NCBI GenBank assembly: GCA_033085395.1
Contig: JANQBS010000448.1
Coordinates: forward strand, 1-22,624
Source of the DNA: Xanthoparmelia taractica
Lineage: Eukaryota > Ascomycota > Lecanoromycetes > Lecanorales > Parmeliaceae
DNA: 22,624 nt
Direction of reading: 5' to 3'
Shown one piece after another: positions 9,476 to 20,770 of this stretch. Below the pieces are notes generated by a model. It saw only the letters and a program-made list of their open reading frames with translations. It ran no database searches and was not told where the DNA came from. The position numbers were made by a program, and so were the translations under genes. Each line of letters begins with the position of its first letter. The first letter of the stretch is position 1.

Positions 9476-9666
9476 TCTAATCATTAACTTTATTTTAATA
9501 TTATCTCTATTTAATTATAATTTATATTTCCTATTAATTTCAATATACTATTATTAACGATTATTTGATTAACAAGATTTTTCTATATACTTCAATATAT
9601 ATAACTTCAATATGTATATAACAGCAAGCGAGGTCGCTCGCTTTTTTCTTCTATTTCGATAAATGC
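9476..9666 (+). other. 3' untranslated region of an otherwise lost Gypsy element, with hairpin
   Basis: No coding signal is seen. At 9627-9638 AGCGA-GG-TCGCT forms an inverted repeat directly followed by CGCTTTTTTCTTC, and TGTCACGAA starts an LTR 29 bases later. The same hairpin plus T-rich run precedes LTR-A at 4572-4590. The upstream end is the break in the G3 integrase at about 9475. The hairpin may mark transcript ends, but that is inference. Confidence 0.5.
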
Positions 9667-9820
9667 TGTCACGAAAACGCACTTATCAAGCCAATCAAGA
9701 AATCGGCTAAGGCAAGTGCTTAACTGGCTTGGCTGGCTGACTTAGATATATTTTTCCAACTTAGAATAATCAAGACTTACACACCCAACTAACTAACTGA
9801 ATACACCCTTTGCTGTTACA
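9667..9820 (+). repeat. LTR-B, 154 bp, TGTCACG...TGTTACA
   Basis: This stretch is notably free of RIP. It starts TGTCACGAAAACGC and ends CTTTGCTGTTACA, giving TG...CA ends. It follows a Gypsy-type 3' UTR hairpin, so it is most likely a 3' or solo LTR. It does not match LTR-A beyond the first seven bases, and no second copy is present in the window, so its limits rest on the terminal dinucleotides and composition. Confidence 0.5.
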
Positions 9821-9985
9821 CAGAAGCTATAGTTACTAGTTATAACTATCTTAACTTTATTATATTAACTATTAATATATAGTATAGACTCTCTTTATAG
9901 AACGATAGTTCTAATAATACTCTTAAAGTATTATAATTAACTTAATATACTACGATAATTTCTATCGTTTATAAACTAATAGTAT
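9821..9985. other. AT-rich stretch without recognised content
   Basis: This short mutated stretch lies between LTR-B and LTR-C. It holds small palindromes (for example AGTTACTAGTTATAACT near 9829) and no readable frame or motif. Confidence 0.5.
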
Positions 9986-10880
9986 TGATATTCGAGTCAC
10001 GTGACTAGATCACGTGACACGCTAAGGCGTGTCTTATAATCTCGCTTTTCTAGCTAGTACTTCTTAGTTAATAAAACTACTACGTGTTCTATCTTATATT
10101 TTAATAAATAGAAATATGGTCGCTAAATATATATAGAAGATTTATTAAAAAATCTTAATCTCTTTAGATAATAAGAAAAAAGAGTTTTTATAATATACTA
10201 TTATTTTTATAGCGTAAGATAAATATAAACGATATATATTATTAATAATTTATTGAAGAATTTCTTTAGCTCTTTTAATAGACACGTAGAAGAAGTTCTT
10301 CTATATATAATATCGCTTCTATAGCGTATACTACTAGCTATTAGCAAAATACTATTAGATAATTAATAACTACGCTTCTATATCTCTTTATAGAGCTATT
10401 TTAGCTTCTATAGTAAAAGAGCGTAAAGCTTATTTATTATTTTATTAATAATAATATTAACGATATAATAATTCGATTAATTAAAATTATTAAAAAAACT
10501 TTATTAGCGATATATTAATAATAACGTTATAAATAATAATTATTAGCGTCTTTTAATATTAATAAATTAATTTTTATTTTCTCTAAACTTTTCTCTTCTT
10601 TATAATATCTAATATATATCTTATAAGTTCTTACTTAAACGCTCTAATATCGTTCTTAGATATGTTAATATTAATATATTATTAAATAAATTCTTGTTAT
10701 TATTAACTTCTTTTTTGTTAAGATGCAGGAGATTTAGAATACCAAGCAAGCCAAGCAAACACTAGTGTCGTTCCCGTCGTTCCTAAGTATCTTAATCGAG
10801 CCATTCTATATAGAACAATACACATACAATACACTCATTAAGATCTGACTATAGTACTTTCTTTACTCGTTTTACTAACT
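9986..10880 (+). repeat. LTR-C, probable 5' LTR of G1
   Basis: The start is inferred from a partner at 22075-21964 (minus strand). Both begin with CACGTG-containing hairpins and share the 23-base block from GTGTTCTATC to TTTTAATA (here 10084-10106) at nearly the same distance from the start. At 9995-10030 there are two CACGTG sites and the hairpin GACACGC-TAAG-GCGTGTC (10016-10033). The 3' end is uncertain. It is placed near 10880 because an unmutated island (10725-10880, with CAATACACATACAATACAC) resembles a fungal LTR 3' end and is followed by the G1 leader. The central 600 bases are strongly mutated and show no coding frame. Confidence 0.42.
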
Positions 10881-11489
10881 AGGATTTGAGATTTCCTAAA
10901 TTTATATATTCTTAATATTTAATAGTAACGTCTCTGATTTCGATCTAAGATATAAATCGTAAATATCGCTAATTTTAATCTAATTATTAATTTTTAAATA
11001 TTAATTCTTTCGAATTTATCGATTTTAAAGTTATTTTTTACTTTATATTAATTTCTATAAATATTAAAATTATCTATTCTTAATGCTTTAATCTATTAAT
11101 CTTTTATATATATATATATTTTTTTAATTTTATTATTTTTCTAGATTATTAAATTCTTACGATTCGCTATATTATACTTTAAAATAACTTTATACTTCGA
11201 GATCATCTTATAATTTAAAATTCTCGTTTATTCTTTAATTATTCTATTATTTAAATATCTTTTATAATTTATTATATTAGAGAATTATTTTAATCTTATT
11301 ATTTAAAAAAAAGTATTTTTAAAATTAATTAAAAAAAAAAAACGTTAAAATCTTTTAAGAAAAGAACGTAAGGAATTCTTATTAAATTTTTAAAATTTTT
11401 TTATCTTACTCTTATCTTTTTATATAATATATAATATTTATAATTATTCTTTAATTTTCTATTTCTATAAAATCGAGAATTAAGATAAT
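10881..11489 (+). other. G1 leader region, no recognised gene
   Basis: Strongly AT-rich sequence between probable LTR-C and G1 gag, with a run of A near 11330-11342. I see no protein-like frame here. The gag N-terminus may begin inside this stretch, since its start codon could not be identified. Confidence 0.4.
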
Positions 11490-13900
11490 TAGCTTAACTT
11501 TGTCGTTATTAATTCCTATTTCTTATAATATACTTCTTTTAATTTTTTAATTTATTAAGTTCTTAAAGCTTAAATATTAATTCTTAAGTCTTTTTACGAA
11601 TAAGATATATTAATTAATCTTTATTATCGAGAAAATTAATTTTCGATCTTTTTAGATTAATTAAGATATTTATTTAATTAAGAACGAACGAGTTAAGATA
11701 AGATCTAAGTCTATAAAAACTTATTCTTAATTATTTCTTTAAGTTCTTAATTATTTCGCTATATATATAATTTTTAAGACTTTTAAATAAGATATAAATT
11801 TATTATAATAATATTAGAATTCTTTATTTATTAAGAAGACTCTTAGTCTAGAAGTAAGTAAGAGATTATTAATATATCTCGTTAAGAAATCGAGCGAGCG
11901 ATATTTAATCGAGGAGACTTATAAATTAATTATAATAGAATTTATATAATAACTTTTTTTAGGCTCTAAATTATCTCTATAAAAAATTAAATTAATTTTA
12001 AATATTTGAATAAATTTTATTTATTATTAAAGTTCTTTTTTAATTAAGAAAATAATTAAAGTATTATCTTCTTTAAATAAAATCGATTAGATAATATAAA
12101 ATATTATAATTTAAATTATGCGAGTAACGCTTATAAATATAATTAATTCTAAATTATTAGATTTTTTTAAATTTTTAAGATTATAGAAATTCTCTAATTA
12201 AAATATATAGAAAGAATCTTTAAGAAGCTTTTAAGCGTTCGATTTAAGATTCTTTTATTCGAATCTTAAAGATTTTTATAACGCTAATAATATCGTCTTT
12301 GTAGTAAAGAAATAATCTATTAGAAGTATACTCTTTCTATTATAAAGTAAAAGATTATATTATTATTAAGAAAGAGAATATAATTCGATTTAATTTTTCA
12401 ACTTATTTTGAAAAATTAATATTATTTTAATAATTAAATACTCTATTATAAAATGAGAAAGATATTAAAATATAACTATTTAATAAATTTAAGCGAACAC
12501 TTACTTATCTATAAAAACGATTTAAAATCTTTATATTCTCGACTTTAGATTAATTTATTAAATAAATTTATATTCTTAAGAACATAGAAGATAAAAGAGA
12601 TCTCGCTAGCTACGTATAGGGAATCTAAAAGTATATTATATAAGCTAAGATTATAAATAAATATATATAGATTATTTAAGCGTGGAATTATCTAAATATA
12701 AAGTTATAGACTTTCATTTCGCTATTTATTATATAAATTATATTACGATAATTTATAAAACTTGATAATCGAAAGAAGTTATAATATTAACTTTATTAAT
12801 AAAATAAATCAAAGAATTATCGAGAATTATAAAATTAAAAATAAAAAAAAGAAAGAGATCGTGATCGAAAACGTGATTAGAATTATGATAAATAATTCGA
12901 TAAAGAAAGGATTAATTTAAGAAATAGATAAAATAAATATTAATAATTATTATAGCGATCTTTCTTTTCTTCTCGACCTTTTAATATAATAAATTCTTCT
13001 ATATATTAATAAATATCGTAATATTCGAATTATAAATATTAATAGTCGAGCTTTCTCGTATATTCTATATACTCGTAATAATTCTATTCTTCTTATGGAG
13101 TATATAATGAGCTTATTTCTCTTTCTCGTAGATATAAAGTTAAAATTTAATAACCTAATTATTTAATTAATTAAATTCGTAATCTTAAATAACTTTAAGA
13201 AATAAGCTTTTAAAATTTAAGTTATTTTTAATAATTATAACGAAGAACGCTTAATTAAATTAATATTCGATTAAATAAAAATTATAAAAATCGTGATAAA
13301 TTTTCTTTCTATTTATCTAGAATTAAAAATCTAGAAAATTTTAGACTATTAATGTTATAGATTTCGTAGAAGATCTATTTTTATAATTATTCGATTGAGA
13401 ATTCTTACTACGTAAAAGAATATTATAGGAATCTTAAAAATCTATATTCTTAAGATCTTATTATTTATTAAAAAAGAAGTAATAATTATTTTTATAATAT
13501 ATATAAGAATAGAATTTTAAAGAAAGAAGATAAGAAGTCTAATTCTAAGAGAGATAAGATAGATATTAAATTTATTTTCGTTTCTTATTATATTAGAGTG
13601 AAAAAGATAAATAAGAAATTAATATATAAAATATATTAAACCGAATTTCTCTCGAATAATTAATTATATATATATCTAAAAATTAAAGTTTATAAGAAGT
13701 AGATTTTTTTAAGAAAAATAAAGATTAGATTTAAGATTAATTAGTCTATAAAAATAGTAAAGAAGAAGCTCTTAAAGATTATCGAGTATCTCGTTTCTTA
13801 AGAATAATTAAAGTTAATTAAGTCTTTAATATATAAGCTTTCTCTAAATAAAATAACTTTTCGCTTATAGTACTATCTTACGAATTTTTTTAATTTTATT
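11490..13900 (+). pseudogene. G1 gag remnant
   Basis: This is the structural protein of a Gypsy element. The N-terminal third (to about 12170) has the composition of a Pro/Ser/Thr-rich region after RIP, and its start codon could not be found. The gag body starts near 12205 with ESLRSF*AFDLRFFYSNLKD, comparable in position to the FF(D/N)P segment of G3 gag. It includes LD*FIK*IYILKNIEDKRD (near 12545-12600) and fades near 12780. A charged, Arg/Lys-rich stretch (KKERDRDRKRD near 12850) and a long Gln/Tyr-rich linker follow, to about 13900. A possible zinc knuckle near 13350 (CYR...) could not be confirmed. Stops interrupt the whole reading. Confidence 0.7.
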
Positions 13901-16885
13901 TATAACGCTTTATCGAAATTAAGATATTTAAATATTAATTATTTTATAAGTATAAGTAATTAAATATTTTAAAAAAGATTAATTTCTAGCTTCGCTTCGA
14001 AGAAATATAATATTATAATTATCTTAAAAGAGATTAGATCGAATCTTTATTCTCTTATCGAGTAAATAATAATTTTTTTCTTTATAAAAAAATCTTCTTA
14101 AAAAAGGATTATAATAATTAAATTTATTTAAGAAATTTATATAATAAATAATCTTAAGATAAATCTTTTTATCGAAATAAATATCTTAGATTTAAAAAAT
14201 ATTGTTATAAATTTATTAAAGATAAAGATTATTTTTATTAAATACGATAATATAATTATTTTAATATAAATAATTATAACAATTAATATATAAATTTATT
14301 AAATGATATAAATTAAAAAGCGTTAGATTATATATTTAAAGTCTATAGAAATCGTTAAAGTATTCTTACGTAATAAAAGATTACTATTAAATCGTAGCTT
14401 TCTTTTCGAATTATTAATAAATAAAGTATATATTTATCTAATAAATATAAACTTTAATTTTATTACAATACGTAATAATAAAGTCATATCTTTAATGATT
14501 TTTCGTTGTTATTAAATTAATTCGATAATAAAATACGAAGTAAAAGAAAAATATTCTATAAACGTTAAGAATTATTCTTTAATTACGAAAATAAATTCGA
14601 TTAAGAATTTTATAATAGCGAATTTTATTAATTTATTAAATTTAAAGTCTATAATCGAGAAGATTAGAGTAAACTTATCTTTAGAAATTAAGCTACTTAA
14701 TAGAATTATTATATACGATAAGTTAAAATATATTAAGATTAAGCGATATATCTTGAAGAAAAATCTTAGAATATAAAAAAATTTAAAAGATACTATTAAT
14801 TTATCGAAATTAGAATAATTATAATTATTTATTTTTATGAATTTTTAGACGTTATTAATTAAGCTAAGAAATAAAGTTTATTCTTTAATAACGAAAGCGT
14901 AAGCTAATAAATAAAAATTTTAATAAAATACACGCTTAGAGAAAAATAAGCTAAGTTAAAAAGTCTTTATCTTTTATCTTTTTAATCTTTATAATTTATA
15001 AAATTATATATATAAGATTTAAAAAGATTTCTTAGAGAAAAGAAAGAATAATAGTTAATATTCGAGAACTTAATAAAATTACTAATTTTAATAATTATTC
15101 TTTATCTCTCTAGAATATTATTATTATTATTATTATAAAATAATAATATGTTTTTATTAGTATCGTGAATTATAGCGAATAATTTTATTTATTTCTTATG
15201 CGGCGAGATTATAGATAGATATTAAACGTGATATTCTATCGAGAATCCAAGCATTTAAATATTACGATAATAAGATTTAAGAATTTCGTCTCTTATATTT
15301 AAAGGAAGATAAATAATTTTTTGCGTTTTTATCGATATTTTATTCGATATTATATTAATAATAATATTATTTTCTTAAAGACTATAATCGAATATTTTAA
15401 GTATTTTAAAATTATTTTTAGATTATTCGTATAATTAGAGATTATTCTTATATTAAAGAAATCTTATTTAAATTACTTTTTCGTTACGCTATTAGATTAA
15501 AAGATAAATAGATTTAAACTTATTATTATTAAAAAAAGAGTCGCGATTATTAAGAAATTATAATTTTTATATTTTTTATAAATCTTAAAAATTTATATAG
15601 AAATAATTAATTAATTGGGAAAAAATATAAGATATTTCGCGTAGATCTTAAAACTTTTATAGTGTCTATAAATAAAATTACTTAAGCGCTCTTTAATATA
15701 AATAAAACGAGCTTGGAAAAATTACTTTAAGAATATAATTATCGTTCTTATTAAAAAAGAATTAAAAAAAATTAAATTCTTTTTAAACTCTTAATTATAA
15801 AAATATATCTATATTACTTTAATTCTAATTATTAGCTTTATATTAATTTAAATAAATCAAATCGATACGAATTTAAGATAAAAATCTATTATATAAAGGG
15901 CGATTTCTAGAAAAGTTTCTTTTCTCGAACGAATATAGAATTAATTATATTTTATTTAAATTATTTAATTTCACGAAATTATATTATTAGCTTATTAAAT
16001 TAAAAGTTATCGCTCTAATTTAGACTCTAAAGAAGATATATATATATTAAGATAATAATTAAAAAGAAAGATTATTATCTTTATTAATTATTTCGCTATT
16101 ATAGATATTATTTAATAAATAACGCTATTCTCTTTCTTTATAAATTAAATAAATCTTCGATTTATATATACTTTATAATATATCTTATAAATTAATTTTA
16201 ACGTAAATTAAAGACTTAAAAAATAAAATATTATTTTCGATATTTTCTTAAGATTACCATAAGAGAGAGAAAAGAAATTTAATATAAATATAATTAAAGT
16301 TTTTAATAATATTTTCTTCTTCGCGATAATATTTATTAAAATATTAAAGAAATATTAAACTAAGTTTAAGAATATTTATACGTAAGAAAAGAAGTAAAAA
16401 AATATATTTAAGATCTTATAAATAGGGAAATAAAAGCTTTTTAAGAAAAATAAGATTAAAAATTTTATTGAATTATTAGCGATTTAATTTCTATTTTATA
16501 ACGATCTTATTTATTATTAAGATAATCTTAATAATTAAGAATAGCTATATATATTAAAAAAGATAAAATAAAAGATTTTTAAATTAATATATAATAATTA
16601 TAATTATAAGAGATTTTAGCGCACTTACGAAAGAATCGTAAAAGTTTATTATATAAGATATCTTATTAGACGATTAAAGCGATATATTCTCTATTATTCT
16701 TAATATTAATTAAATTAAATTAAAAGATATATAACTTATAAAAGTCTTAATTCTATTCTTACTACGATATTTAATTTTTTATATTATTATTATTAATTTT
16801 ATACTTACGCTTTCTATATTAAAAAACGAGTTTAATATAATAATAATTATAATTAATAAGTTCTCGAAAAAGATTATAATACAAT
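13901..16885 (+). pseudogene. G1 pol remnant: protease, RT, RNase H, partial integrase
   Basis: A tentative protease site N-I-N lies at 13931-13939, and the protease C-terminal part EIYIINNLKINLFI near 14125-14165. RT follows: the first catalytic Asp is Asn (15168-15170, SIVN) and YINN replaces YxDD (15351-15362), with 60 residues between in frame. LEIILILKKSYLNYFFVTLL follows at about 15440-15500. RNase H carries KGDF*KSF (15897-15920). The integrase zinc-binding domain RTYERIVKVYYIRYLIRRLK starts near 16625. The first catalytic Asp of the core is Asn in IINFILTL (near 16795), and INKFSKKIII is the last recognisable piece (16853-16882). The remaining core and the C-terminal domain are missing. 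Confidence 0.88.
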
Positions 16886-18339
16886 AAGACTATTTAGATC
16901 TCGAATATTAATTATAGTCCTATCTTTTCTCTTATTATTAGATAGAGTTTTCTAAATAACGAAGATAGAATAGCTAAACGAAGTTAACTACTTTATATAT
17001 TTTAGACGGCCTTGCTATTAAAGAGCATTAAAGATTTTATTAATTATTATCTTATCTATTAGCTCGAGAGAATAGATCTTCGCTCTCTTATTACTAAATA
17101 GTCTTAACTATTAATTATCTCGAAGAGAAAACTTTATTTATTTATTCTATAACACTTTAATAAAATCTTTATTCTTTCATAGAGACGAAAACTTATTAAC
17201 TAGATCAAATAATTGCTATCTTTATTTTTTATTTTTATAGATTATCATATTATTAGAAAGTTTTAATTTCGTTTATGTAGAGATATTAGTCGAAATATAA
17301 TTAATTAAAGACGAGAAATTATTAGCTAAACTTATTATTGTGATAGCGACGAAAGTGACTACTTTCTTTACTCAATTCGATGATTTCGAGTGCTTTTCGA
17401 GCTTAGCTAAAGGCATTTCTATAACAAAGAAGACGTTCTCGTAATCGACTTCTTATAGTATTTTTAAGTGCAATTTCTTAAAAATTTGCATAGTATAATT
17501 AATCTTATTTTTAACTATCACTTCGATAATATTAATATTAATTATATAAGTATATATAACTAAATTGTGCTATTTTGTAGGCTCGAAAATAAAGTCTCTA
17601 TTAGATAGATTTTTAAGCGTAATAACGTGTAGAAATTACTAAGCTCTCGATGTAATAGTGAGTGTCTTTTATACTCGAATTAATTATTTCGTATATTAAT
17701 CGATATTATAAGTTATAATTTTAATAATAATATTATAATTACTAATACGAGCCTCGTTTCTATTCACATTAAGTATAATTTTCTTTAATCTTATAATATT
17801 ATTTCTTATTAATAGATTTATCTTCAAATTATTAATTAAATAAATCTTTCTCGTAATATAAGTAAAAGTCTTATTATTATTCTTTTTAAGATCTAGAAGA
17901 TACATTAAAATAAGTATATATTTATTTATATTATATATTGTAGAATTAAGCCCTTTAATACGTAGATAAGATAATATCTTTTTAATTTTCACATTAGATA
18001 GAAGAGACAAAAGTCATTACTTATCGATTAATATCACGCCAGTCCCTAAATTAGTATATTCTTTCTTATTCTTTACATTTGATATAAATCGTAGTAAAAT
18101 ATAAGTATAATTCTAGTCACGAAAGCTAAAATTAGTATTTAATCTAGCTCTATTCTTAAAGTTTAATTGAATAATTTTCATAATAAAAGCATCGATATTC
18201 GTTTATATATTTATCGACGATTTAAACGTAGAAACTAGTGATTTAGAATAATATTCGACTTAAAAATATTTATACAATTTCGACTTAGAAGAGAAAGTCA
18301 AATCACAATTTCTATATTACGTTTAAATATTCATAAATC
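16885..18339 (-). pseudogene. G2 pol remnant: Cys/His motif, protease, start of RT
   Basis: A Cys/His motif reads RNCINIFKSNIILNH near 18275-18225, matching the C..C...F.SN..L..H pattern before Gypsy proteases. The protease site is N-L-G (18052-18044), followed by TGVILID. This is explained from D-S-G by RIP. The rest of the protease is the only long open stretch (18010-17696), with IYLINNLKINLLIRNNIIRL. The linker is readable across 17690-17350 (RDFIFEPTK*HNLVIYTY, VDYENVFFVIEMPL). RT begins near 17200 with WxDxG-like and IPLRDxW-like segments and reaches KRKDRTIINIRDLNSLIV at 16881. The catalytic Asp residues lie beyond the break. Confidence 0.85.
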
Positions 18340-20506
18340 CAGTAAAGTAATTATTATAATATTAATTATTTAATTTATCAAAATTAGGGTCTGACTGCTC
18401 CTAATAGTCGTTAATTTTAATATTCTATTAAAGCGTATTTTCTTTCGCTTAGCCAGGATTCTCTTGCTTAGTAATCGCTTCTACTTAATAAATAGTAGTC
18501 TTAAATCTAAAATTCTACTGAAATTACTAACGATTTCCGATATTATTTTAACCTTCGAATTTTCGATCTACTTAAGAATTTATCTATAGTAATCGATTCA
18601 TTAAATCTAACGTGTTTTGCTATCCTTCAGCTTATATAAAAGATCTTTAATTCGTATCTTTCTATAGCCGTAAATCGTAGCGAGGATTTAATGAATAGTC
18701 GTACTATTAAGAGCGGTAAGCATTTTGATTAAAGGAGTTAGAAGGCCGAAATGATTACTGCTGACAATATAGCTATAAGATCTCGTATTGCTGCTACTGC
18801 CCAAATGACTGAGAAATAGAATTAAATTAATTCTGCTAACCTTAACGAATTGAATTAAAAGCTAAATTTGAAAGACCTTGCTAAAATGCATTCTCCAATG
18901 CATTTCGATAGATATTTTCACGTTAATTCTACTAATTTTGATGCTAATTTTGAGATCTTTAAGCGAATACTTAATATTGCTATTGGCGAGTATATAGCTC
19001 AAATTAAGCTACTTTCTTTATGTTAAGTATTTGAATAAAGCTTACAATAATAGTAATTAAACTTAATAAATCGATAAAGACTTATAATTCTAATACGATT
19101 CCTTAATAGATAAATATTAATTAATTTTAAATATTATTAATATCAGCTAATTTTACGTGTTTAACTACTACTTATATATAGCTAATAGACTCTCGTCGAG
19201 AACGAGTATCTATTAACGTGTACTTCTCTGTAATTAGATTTAAGAGTGCTATTTTTAATAATTCCTTGAATCTTATAGAGAGAGCTTTATATTATTCTTT
19301 TACTCTATTATCTTCTACACGAAGATCTCTCCGCTTTAAATTTAATAGCTTTAAGATATATTAAGTAAGTATAGAATTACGAAAATAAGTATTTATATTA
19401 ATATAAATTATAGCTTCTTCTTTTATAGCTATTAAATTATAAATTCTTTTAATAAATAGAATCACACTGCGATAATATACGTTCTTTCTTATAGTTATTA
19501 TCTTATTCTCTTTATAAGACTTATTTAGAAAAAAATCGAAGTAGCTTAATTTTATAGTATTTTATTTGCTATTAGAACTCGGCGTTCTCACTATAATCGA
19601 TTTGAGTTCTCTTAATTCTTCTAGCGAGCCTTATTCTCTCTTAGATTTAGTAGATAAATATAAATTATTAATAACATTTATAACGACGAAGTTAATAGTA
19701 TTGTTAATTATATCTTGTAGCTATTAAGCTATAAAATTAATAGTTATTTTAAGTATAATTTGACTTAATTACCTAGAAGAAGTACTTAAATTTTTACTTA
19801 AATTAATAATATCTATAGCAATAGAATTCTTACGAATTACGAATAGCGGTGATAATATAAAAAGCGAATTATTTAATAAAGAATCACGGTTATTATTAGG
19901 AGAAATATTATTAATATTAATAGAATTATTAGTAGAATTGTTATTATTAATATTAGCAGGATAAATATTAGAATTATTGCTAATTAAAAATAAACTAGGT
20001 GTATTTTCAGTAGAAAAAGAATTAAAGAGTAAGTTTTTAAGAGACTAAGTGACTTATTTAAAATATCGAATAAATTTACGAAATGTAGGTTTATTAACGA
20101 CTTAATTAGATGATTAGCGATCTTAAATTAAGAAATAAGTAGTTATTCTTAATGAAATAGCAGTAGAATTAATAATAGATATTAATCTGATAGGTCTAAG
20201 AGTGTTAAACGTGAGATGCTTACAAATCTCCTTGATATCGTTAGATATCAGATTAGCGTATTTATGACCAGTGATAATAAATTCCTAGATGTCAAATGCG
20301 AGGCTGAGTACTTATCTATCTACTGAAGTAGTCAGCGTTGTGAGGCTAATTGACAAAAGAAGCAAAAATAGAGGGCTTTTAGTAGGTAAAGAAGCTAATA
20401 AGATCTTACTAATCTAATAGCTTACTTATTTGATGGATTCGGTGACGGTAAGTGGAATATAATAATAAAGGATATTTCCTGAATCGATTCGATAGTTAGT
20501 TGGCAT
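18340..20506 (-). pseudogene. G2 gag with Gln-rich linker, remnant
   Basis: The ATG at 20506-20504 opens MPTNYRIDSGNIL and runs 26 codons to a TAA where Gln is likely. The N-terminal module (to 19777) is shared with G4 and ends in an Asn/Ser tract (NSNIYPANINNNNSTNNS near 20010-19950). The gag body is a divergent relative of the G1/G3 bodies, with VYYRSVILFIKRIYNL near 19485-19435 and EKYTLIDTRSRRESI near 19232-19190. From about 19030 to 18400 a Gln/Asn-rich linker is nearly free of other mutations, but its CAG/CAA codons have become TAG/TAA, for example QFNSISQSFGQ near 18810. This shows well that the minus strand is the coding one. Confidence 0.82.
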
Positions 20507-20700
20507 CGAAATCAAGCGTTGCTATTATGTTGTTATGGAAATGTATTAAGATTGAGAATTGAAAAGTCTGTGGAATTCTAAGGGCCGCAGGGCGGAGATT
20601 ATGCTGAGAGACTAATACAAATTTGGCCTAGCCTCCCCGATCTTCCCGGAATATTCCTTGCGGAATGCGTTTGGCATTGGCATATAGGAAAACCGTGACA
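19777..20700 (-). repeat. Direct-repeat copy 2: LTR-A and gag N-terminal module (G2)
   Basis: This copy has fewer RIP changes, particularly at 20200-20700, and shows the ancestral state: the start codon ATG (20506-20504) and the LTR start TGTCACGG. Beyond 19777 the G2 gag body is unlike G4, so the similarity covers only the LTR and the N-terminal module. Confidence 0.85.
20557..20700 (-). repeat. LTR-A, 144 bp, best preserved copy (5' LTR of G2)
   Basis: It starts TGTCACGGTTTTCC (20700 leftwards) and ends near CTTTTCAATT. Compared with 4609-4739 it has about 12 extra bases (ATTCCGCAAGGAATATTCCG region, itself a small inverted repeat). The GC-rich core CTCCGCCCTGCGG is shared by all three copies. 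It lies 51 bases before the gag start codon. Confidence 0.75.
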
Positions 20701-20770
20701 AAGAAAGAAGATTTAAAAGATTATTTTTTAATTGAAATTCAATAAAATCTTAGAAATTAATAAAACATTT
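20701..20770. other. Short AT-rich junction between LTR-A and LINE
   Basis: About 70 bases separate the LTR-A start from the first readable LINE residues. They do not contain the AGCGA/TCGCT hairpin that precedes LTRs elsewhere in the window, so the sequence 5' of this LTR is not a Gypsy 3' UTR of that type. Confidence 0.4.

Larger units (their letters stand above)
9986..16885 (+). mobile_element. G1: Ty3/Gypsy retrotransposon, cut inside integrase
   Basis: The plus-strand order is probable LTR-C, leader, gag, protease, RT, RNase H, linker, integrase zinc-binding domain and the start of the catalytic core. It ends at 16877-16888, where the minus-strand RT of G2 begins; no 3' LTR is present. 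It differs in sequence from G2 and G3 in every domain, so it is a separate family. It is the most evenly mutated element in the window. Confidence 0.85.
16885..20700 (-). mobile_element. G2: Ty3/Gypsy retrotransposon, cut inside RT
   Basis: Minus-strand order: LTR-A (20700-20557), gag from ATG 20506, Gln-rich linker, Cys/His motif, protease, protease-RT linker, first third of RT. It stops at about 16885 against G1. It holds the longest weakly mutated tracts of the window (20200-20700, 18400-19030, 17330-17660). RT core, RNase H, integrase and 3' LTR are missing. Confidence 0.85.

Noticed and set aside
18751..19025. Plus-strand frame from ATG 18751 with only three apparent Gln stops, resembling a captured host gene
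   Set aside because: The minus strand here reads as the Gln-rich linker continuing G2 gag in one frame on both sides, which explains the sequence better.
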